Position numbers and translations under genes: made by a program
From: Planctomycetota bacterium
GTDB lineage: Bacteria > Planctomycetota > MHYJ01 > JACPRB01
NCBI GenBank assembly: GCA_016200125.1
Contig: JACQFK010000074.1
Location: 1-18,968 of the forward strand
Length of the DNA: 18,968 bases
Reading direction: 5' to 3'
Shown: positions 14,885-18,968 of the stretch, in pieces
How positions within the stretch are numbered: the first letter of the stretch is position 1
Layout: every line of letters starts with the position of its first letter
Notes under the pieces: generated by a model
Seen by the model: the letters and a program-made list of their open reading frames with translations, nothing else
What the model was told of the DNA's origin: nothing
Database searches by the model: none

Positions 14885-16135
14885 ATGAGAATCTTGACCG
14901 GCGTCCTCATCCTGACCGGCCTGCTGCAGGCCCGGCCGGCCGTTCCGGAAATCGCCCCCGAAGACTTCGCCCGCCTCCACGACGCGATCCGCCCCCAGCC
15001 CGGCGAAAGCCCCTGGCGCGAGATCGAGTGGATGACCAGCATCCGCGGCGCCCGGGAGAAGGCGGCCGCCGAAGGAAAGCCCGTCCTCGTCTTCACCGCC
15101 GCCGACGGAAGCCCGCTCGCGCGGACCTGAGGGGCCTGCACGTCGAACCGGGCCCGGTGGTGCACCGGGTCGCAGGTCGACCCCCGCTACGTAATGGACC
15201 ATTTCATCCCCGTCGCGCTCGACACCTACTTCCGCGGCGCGGGCGACGAAGTCGAATTCTGCGGCAAGATCAAGGCGGGCGGCAATCACATGGCCGTCGC
15301 CACCGCGGGCGGCAAGCTGCTCGGCCACGGCGACGCGCTCCGCATGCGCGAGAAGGAGCTCTCGAAGGCCCTCGAGGAGTTCCAGGCGCTTCCGGAGGAG
15401 GAGCGCAAGCCGAAGATCGAGCTGCCCGCGAACGTGGCGCCGCCCCGGCGCCCGCTTCCCCAGCCGCCGGCCGACGGGCTCATCCTCAAAGGCCACTGCA
15501 CCTACATGAAGGCCGACGACAAGGGCCGCATCGACCGCTCCAAGGAGTGGTACTACCGCGACAATCCCGACCGCTGGCCCGCGGAGACCCAGAGCGACAT
15601 GCTCTGGCTGACCGAGGCGGAATGGAAGTCGCTCGTGCCGGCCGACCCGAAGAAGGGCGACCGCGCCGACGTGGCCCTCCCGATCCAGAAACGCTTCTTC
15701 TGCACGATCGGGATCGACTACATGGAGGGCAGCGTCAACGCCCTCCTGGCCCTCGAGACCCGCCTGACGCTCACGGTCGAGGACGTCACGGCCGAATCGA
15801 TCTCGATGCGGCTGAACGGCGCGGCGAAGCTCGGCAAGGAGCTCGTCGACGCGTCGAAGCAGGAGAAGAACACCCGCGGCAGCGAGCTGCGCGTGCTGGG
15901 CTACGTCGCAATCGACCGCGCCCGCAAGGCGATCACGCGCTTCGACGTCGTGGGGCTGGGCCTGGCCTGGGGCAACAAGATGGAGTACCTCCACCGCGAG
16001 ATCCGCCTGGACGCCTATCCCTGGATGTACGGCATCGCCGTCGAGCTGGTCGGGACGCGGCGCCCCATCGACGTGGTGCCGCCCTACAACATGCTGCACT
16101 ACGGCTCGGGGCTGAAGTACTTCGACGAAAAATAG
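14885..16135 (+). CDS. Probable secreted selenocysteine protein with thioredoxin-like UxxC motif (TGA at 15128 read as Sec)
   Basis: 416 residues if the TGA at 15128-15130 is read through as U82. Residues 1-19 (MRILTGVLILTGLLQARPA) are a signal peptide. Residues 46-120 look thioredoxin-like: helix SIRGAREKAAAEGKP, strand VLVFTAADGSPL, then T-U82-G-A-C85, a U-x-x-C motif in the place of C-x-x-C, later HFIPVALD. The frame is uninterrupted on both sides, codon use across the TGA stays G/C-ending, and a SECIS-like hairpin follows at once. Residues 150-416 form a separate domain of unknown function (GHCTYMKADDKGRIDRSKEWYYRDN; DVVPPYNMLHYGSG). I infer a periplasmic or extracellular redox protein. 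Alternatives are a nonsense-mutated pseudogene or two genes, the second from the ATG at 15194, which has no ribosome binding site and would cut the fold in half. There is no Shine-Dalgarno before the ATG at 14885. Confidence 0.78.
15131..15184 (+). promoter_or_regulatory. Putative bacterial SECIS element immediately downstream of the in-frame TGA
   Basis: An apical hairpin CCCGGTG (15153-15159), loop GTG (15160-15162), CACCGGG (15163-15169) is perfect over 7 base pairs. A lower stem CCTGC (15135-15139) pairs with GCAGG (15172-15176), and GGGG (15131-15134) can pair with CCCC (15181-15184). The loop starts 30 bases after the TGA and begins with G. Known bacterial SECIS elements have a small loop with an early G about 16-37 bases after the UGA. 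The sequence is also coding, as required in bacteria. Folding was done by eye. Confidence 0.68.
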
Positions 16136-16141
16136 AAGACT

Positions 16142-16226
16142 GAATAGAGGATCAAGAATCGGAATGCCGAGCCGGAGAGAAGCCGTCTTGGCTTCTTCCC
16201 TCTATTCTGAATTCTCCCTTCTTGAT
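16142..16226. repeat. AT-richer intergenic repeat with crossed inverted words and a central hairpin
   Basis: GAATAGAGG (16142-16150) is mirrored by CCTCTATTC (16199-16207), and ATCAAGAA (16151-16158) by TTCTTGAT (16219-16226), in the order A B A' B'. In between is the hairpin AGAAGCC-GTCTT-GGCTTCT (16178-16196). It fills the gap between the convergent ends of the selenoprotein and SnoaL-like genes. The hairpin could help terminate transcription, but the following T tract is weak. It is clearly less GC-rich than the genes on both sides. Confidence 0.5.
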
Positions 16227-16228
16227 TC

Positions 16229-16669
16229 TCAGCTTCGGCTGGACGTGTGATCGTGGACGATCTTCCAGCCCTCGTCGAAGCGGCGCCAGATCAGCGTGAA
16301 CACGCCCCCGGGGCGCTTCTCCGTCCCGGCGATCTCCAGTTCCCAGGAGCCGGTCAGCACGGCTCGATCCGCCTCCAGCTGATCGAACGCGAGACCGGAG
16401 AACGTCAGGCGGCCCATCTTCTCCCGGGTCGAGTAGGTCTCGCGGTAGCGCTTCGCCATGGCGTCGAAGCCGCGGTGGACCTGGTCGCCGCCCGCGAAGA
16501 CCGTCTGCTCCGACCGACGATAACCGGCGAGAAACGCCTCGAGGTCGCCCCGGTTCCAGGCCTCCGCCTGCGCGTGGAGCACGTCGAGGATCTGCTGCCG
16601 ATCGCGGGAGGAATCGGGGGTCGCGCAGCCGGAGGCCATCAGGAGCACAAGGGCGAAGGCCCGGGTCAC
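16229..16669 (-). CDS. Small lipoprotein with SnoaL/DUF4440-like domain
   Basis: 146 residues from a GTG at 16669 that overlaps the upstream stop as GTGA. MTRAFALVLLMASGC is a lipoprotein signal with a permissive lipobox (A-S-G-C), so it should be lipidated and anchored to a membrane. The rest is an NTF2/SnoaL-like alpha+beta cone: helix ILDVLHAQAEAWNRGDLEAFLAGY, GFDAMAKRY, then strands AVLTGSWELEI and GGVFTLIWRRFDEGWKIVHDHTSS. The family is widespread and includes binding proteins and a few enzymes; no catalytic residues can be assigned. It is coupled to the preceding lipoprotein, so the two probably act together in the envelope. Confidence 0.85.
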   Translation of the reverse strand: MTRAFALVLLMASGCATPDSSRDRQQILDVLHAQAEAWNRGDLEAFLAGYRRSEQTVFAGGDQVHRGFDAMAKRYRETYSTREKMGRLTFSGLAFDQLEADRAVLTGSWELEIAGTEKRPGGVFTLIWRRFDEGWKIVHDHTSSRS

Positions 16670-17376
16670 TGCCCGGGAATCCTGAATTCGTCGTCGGGGA
16701 TCGCCGCGTTCCGCTCCACCTCGAGGTAGGTCTCGACATACCACACGGCCCCCTTGTCTCCGATCATCTCCCGCTTGCGGAGATGATTCGTCGAGGGGTC
16801 GAAGGACAGGCGGACCCGGTAGTCGATGTCCGGACACAGGTGGTTGATCACTCTCGAGTTGATGTCCCCCCGCTCGACGCGGGAGGGGTTCCAGTCGCGC
16901 TCCTGGGGGATCAGGTCGCAGACGACGTAGCCCTGCCCGATCGTCTTGGGACGGGTCCCGTGCGGGAAGGACCAGCCGACGCCGTGCCAGGCGAGGGCCT
17001 GCAGGAGCAGGCGGCGCAGCCCGGTGGGTCCGGGATTGAAGTTCTCCGCCTCGACGTTGGGGCTCCGCCAGAGCCGGGTGCCGTCGCAGACCGCCTCGTA
17101 GGTCACGGCGCTGCCCGGAGCGAAGGAGATCGCCAGCGAGACCTTGGCCTTCTCGCCCGTCCCCAGGAGCACCGTGCCCGTGACCTCCCGGGGCATGCGG
17201 GCGACCGCCCAGGGCCATTCGCCCCGAAAGCGGACCCGGACGGTCCGCGCCCGGTACAGGGTGTCGCGCACCTCCTGGAGTTCGCGATCGAGGGGCGACA
17301 GAGGGGCCTTGGCCGGCCGCGGCTCGGGGTCGGAGCAGCCCGCCAGGAGAACCAGGATCAGCAGCTTCTTGGCCAT
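16666..17376 (-). CDS. Lipoprotein, possibly LolA-like fold
   Basis: 236 residues. MAKKLLILVLLAGC is a textbook lipobox (L-A-G-C) with a Pro-rich linker after it. The body is a series of strands (VRVRFRGEWPWAV, VTGTVLLGTGEKAKVSLAIS, YEAVCDGTRLWRS, later YRVRLSFDPSTNHLRKREM) ending IPDDEFRIPG. This resembles the LolA/DUF2092-type fold in which an 11-strand half-barrel carries lipoproteins or lipids; that assignment is inference from pattern alone. The start at 17376 is supported by a promoter whose predicted transcription start is the A of this ATG. It shares a back-to-back promoter region with the diiron protein gene and is coupled by GTGA to the SnoaL-like lipoprotein downstream. Confidence 0.82.
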   Translation of the reverse strand: MAKKLLILVLLAGCSDPEPRPAKAPLSPLDRELQEVRDTLYRARTVRVRFRGEWPWAVARMPREVTGTVLLGTGEKAKVSLAISFAPGSAVTYEAVCDGTRLWRSPNVEAENFNPGPTGLRRLLLQALAWHGVGWSFPHGTRPKTIGQGYVVCDLIPQERDWNPSRVERGDINSRVINHLCPDIDYRVRLSFDPSTNHLRKREMIGDKGAVWYVETYLEVERNAAIPDDEFRIPGQ

Positions 17377-17382
17377 GCCTCG

Positions 17383-17411
17383 ATTATTCGAGCGCGGCGA
17401 ATCGACGTCAA
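17383..17411 (-). promoter_or_regulatory. Promoter of the lipoprotein pair, leaderless
   Basis: On the minus strand TTGACG (17406-17411), a 17-base spacer, AATAAT (17383-17388), then 6 bases to the ATG at 17376. Both boxes match the sigma-70 consensus at 5 of 6 positions with the ideal spacer. Transcription should begin at or next to the start codon, and no Shine-Dalgarno exists. It is the best promoter in the window. Confidence 0.65.
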
Positions 17412-17447
17412 GCAATGCGACCGGTGTCTCTTGGAGGAAGAGGCCGC

Positions 17448-17453
17448 TATAAT
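17448..17453 (+). promoter_or_regulatory. Putative -10 box (TATAAT) of the diiron-protein gene
   Basis: An exact TATAAT, 52 bases before the ATG at 17506, giving a leader of about 46 bases with GGAAGGTG (17494-17501) as ribosome binding site. The -35 candidate TGTCTC (17425-17430) is weak. It stands back to back with the lipoprotein promoter, with only 13 bases between the two -35 regions. Confidence 0.5.
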
Positions 17454-17505
17454 GATCACAGGGGCGGGGGAATTCCGCGGCCTTGCCCATACTGGAAGGT
17501 GACCG

Positions 17506-18390
17506 ATGCCCAACCGGGGACTGTCGGACGAAACGAAGGCCCTCCTCAAGCAGGGCGGGATCCCCCGCGCGCGGGTCCAGGCCTACGAACGGCTCCTGGA
17601 CCGGATCGAGAAGGAGCTCCTCACCCACGACGTCATCGCCAACAACCGCTACACCCGCTGGTTCAAGGAGGGGCGCTTCGACCGCGAGGACCTGCGCCAC
17701 TTCCTCGTCCAGTTCTCGGTCTTCTCGAACCTCTTCATCGAGGCGCAGCTCAAGAAGGTCATCAACGCGCCGACCCTCGAGGCCATGCACGCCTCGAAGG
17801 AGATCCTGATGAACGAGCTCGGCGTGGTCTTCCGCAAGCCCGGCGCCAAGACGGCCGCGGCGAAGGACGTCGACGCCGAGCTGGTCGGCACGGAAGGCAC
17901 GGTCGACGGCGGGATGTTCCGCTTCCCCGCCGCGCATTTCGAGTGGCTCCTGCGGATGATCTCCCACGTCGGACTCGCCTACGAGGACGTCGGCAAGCGG
18001 CGCCACGGCAGCCCGAGCACGCTCTTCTTCTGCGACGAGCTCTCGCGGCTCTACGGCTCGGACGATCCCCACGTCGGCCTGGGCGCGAGCTTCGCCGTCG
18101 AGAACTGGGCGGCCGCCGGATTCTGGAAGGAGCTGGTCCAGGGCCTCGAGGCCTACAAGAAGCGCGAGAAGTCGAAGATGCCCATCGCGTTCTTCACCTG
18201 GCACGACCGCGTCGAGGACCAGCACGCGGCGCACACCTGGACCGAGCTCGAGGAGGATTTCTTCTCCACCGAGGTGGACGAGGACAAGTTCATCCGGTCG
18301 GGCCGCGAGATGCTCGACGGCGTCCAGGCCTTCTGGACCGGCCTCAACGACGCGCGCCTCCAGCGCGACGGCGTGCGGAAGACGGGCTGA
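17506..18390 (+). CDS. Heme-oxygenase-like (HDO/TenA-like) probable diiron protein
   Basis: 294 residues, all-helical pattern, no signal peptide, so cytoplasmic. Candidate metal ligands are E146 (AHFEWLL), H154 (MISHVG), E199 (AVENWAAAGFWKEL), and H233-x3-E237-x2-H240 (WHDRVEDQH). The order and spacing mirror the heme-oxygenase-like diiron oxidases such as CADD, where the last helix carries H-x3-D-x2-H. The sequences HFLVQFSVFSNLF and FFCDELSRLYG also fit the TenA/PqqC-like fold. Members oxidise, cleave or hydroxylate small metabolites or amino acids with O2; no substrate can be read here, and no biosynthetic neighbours are in view. The start is fixed by GGAAGGTG 4 bases before the ATG. Metal binding is inferred from pattern. 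Confidence 0.75.
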   Translation: MPNRGLSDETKALLKQGGIPRARVQAYERLLDRIEKELLTHDVIANNRYTRWFKEGRFDREDLRHFLVQFSVFSNLFIEAQLKKVINAPTLEAMHASKEILMNELGVVFRKPGAKTAAAKDVDAELVGTEGTVDGGMFRFPAAHFEWLLRMISHVGLAYEDVGKRRHGSPSTLFFCDELSRLYGSDDPHVGLGASFAVENWAAAGFWKELVQGLEAYKKREKSKMPIAFFTWHDRVEDQHAAHTWTELEEDFFSTEVDEDKFIRSGREMLDGVQAFWTGLNDARLQRDGVRKTG

Positions 18391-18438
18391 TCCGCCGTTT
18401 TCCCGTAGCAAGTCCGGCGACCGGGCGTCAGACCCTCG

Positions 18439-18723
18439 ATGCTGGACTCGCTCTGGAGATCCCTCTACCCCCGCCGCTCCAGTTCGGACCGGGAGAAAGC
18501 CCTCACGGTGCTCCTGCTCCTGGCGGTGGCGGCCTTTTACGCCCTGCCCCTCTTCGACTGCCCCTGCGGAGGGGCCCCGAAATTCGCCATCGTCGGGACC
18601 CCGACTGGCGACCGGGTTGAATTCACGATGAGATCCTGCCACGCCTGCCGCGGCAGCGGCCGCCTCAGCCTGTTCGACCGCTGGTTCGGCGAAACGCCGC
18701 TCGAGCCGGCCCGTCGCGACTGA
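18439..18723 (+). CDS. Small single-pass membrane protein with four-cysteine zinc-finger-like tail
   Basis: 94 residues. Residues 20-39 (KALTVLLLLAVAAFYALPLF) form one membrane helix. The tail has C41-P-C43-G-G and, after a strand (KFAIVGTPTGDRVEFTMR), C67-H-A-C70-R-G-S-G, the half-motif C-x-x-C-x-G-x-G of DnaJ-type zinc fingers. Four cysteines could bind one metal. It lies 48 bases after the diiron gene on the same strand and may be co-transcribed with it, although no ribosome binding site precedes the ATG. I do not recognise the family. The coding frame is supported by the helix and the cysteine pattern. Confidence 0.6.
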   Translation: MLDSLWRSLYPRRSSSDREKALTVLLLLAVAAFYALPLFDCPCGGAPKFAIVGTPTGDRVEFTMRSCHACRGSGRLSLFDRWFGETPLEPARRD

Positions 18724-18777
18724 TTCCGGCGAACCCATTTCCCGCCGTATCGGTCCCAACGCGGGGAGGACGGACCG

Positions 18778-18968
18778 ATGATCAGAGCCCTCATCCTAGC
18801 GTTGCTGTCCACGACGGCCGGAAGCCCGGCGCCGCCGCCGAGCAAAGCGGACGAGAAGTACGACACGAAACACGAGCGCAACGTGCTCGACTTCTGGCAG
18901 GCGAAGTCGGACAAACCGTCCCCGGTGGTGATCTGGTTCCACGGCGGCGGCTTCACCCAGGGGGACAA
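18778..18968 (+). CDS. Secreted alpha/beta hydrolase (esterase/lipase type), N-terminal part
   Basis: The ATG at 18778 follows a perfect GGAGGA (18765-18770) by 7 bases, and the frame is open to the window edge (63 codons). It starts MIRALILALLSTTAGSPAP, a signal peptide, followed by a charged stretch and VVIWFHGGGFTQGD. HGGGF is the oxyanion-hole motif of hormone-sensitive-lipase-type esterases, and its position near residue 55 fits secreted members of the family. The catalytic Ser, Asp and His lie beyond the edge. Probable role: extracellular ester hydrolysis; substrate unknown. Confidence 0.78.
   Translation, partial: MIRALILALLSTTAGSPAPPPSKADEKYDTKHERNVLDFWQAKSDKPSPVVIWFHGGGFTQGD

Noticed and set aside
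15194..16135. Separate gene starting at the ATG at 15194
   Set aside because: It is in the same frame as 14885-15127, has no ribosome binding site, and would begin in the middle of a thioredoxin-like unit. Reading through the TGA is more economical.
16178..16196. Hairpin as a firm intrinsic terminator
   Set aside because: The stem is good, but the following stretch is TTCCCTC rather than a T run. It is reported only as part of the repeat.
16666..18759. 697-residue minus-strand frame
   Set aside because: Only the last 236 residues (from 17376) look like a protein. The rest lies antisense to the diiron gene and is shadow.
1..18968. tRNA, rRNA, CRISPR array, insertion sequence or prophage
   Set aside because: I looked for cloverleaf-like ends, regularly spaced repeats, transposase or integrase motifs and found none.

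Overview
This is a GC-rich, gene-dense bacterial chromosomal window (about two thirds G+C by eye, strong G/C preference at third codon positions). I see no phage, plasmid, insertion sequence, rRNA, tRNA or CRISPR array. The gene content suggests Planctomycetota or a close relative: a secreted protein with a C-terminal lectin-like fold, a Ser/Thr protein kinase, membrane proteins with a spermidine-synthase-like domain, a HEAT-like secreted protein, a sulfatase-superfamily membrane protein and many small lipoproteins. The phylum assignment is an inference from family recognition.

Layout. 1-257 (-) is the start of a small membrane protein that runs off the left edge. 392-4090 (+) holds a secreted lectin-like-domain protein and a two-HKD phospholipase D family protein. 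4095-14716 (-) is a long run of genes. Read in its own direction it holds a HEAT-like secreted protein, two overlapping membrane genes that together look like one fused transporter/spermidine-synthase-like protein, a membrane sulfatase/phosphotransferase-like protein, a Ser/Thr kinase, and a tight four-gene carbohydrate cluster (TIM-barrel isomerase/epimerase, SDR, hexulose-phosphate-synthase-like decarboxylase/aldolase, zinc-type dehydrogenase). 14885-16135 (+) is a probable selenoprotein. 16229-17376 (-) is a pair of translationally coupled lipoproteins. 17506-18968 (+) holds a heme-oxygenase-like diiron protein, a small four-cysteine membrane protein and the start of an alpha/beta hydrolase.

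The most striking observation is at 14885-16135. Two reading frames that would normally be called separately are in the same frame, separated only by one TGA at 15128-15130. The sequence across the TGA stays coding-like and creates a U-x-x-C motif in a thioredoxin-like context. A hairpin with bacterial SECIS geometry follows the TGA directly. I annotate it as one secreted selenocysteine protein of 416 residues (U82).

Secondary points: a protein kinase with about 90 extra residues between the glycine loop and the ATP-binding lysine; a membrane/spermidine-synthase-like system split over two genes built from the same six-helix unit; a zinc-type dehydrogenase without structural-zinc cysteines; an orphan hexulose-phosphate-synthase-like enzyme in a sugar cluster; several genes whose -10 box lies so close to the start codon that the mRNAs should be leaderless or nearly so; and intergenic inverted or direct repeats. 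Every gap between genes is under 300 bases and is described where it holds something.
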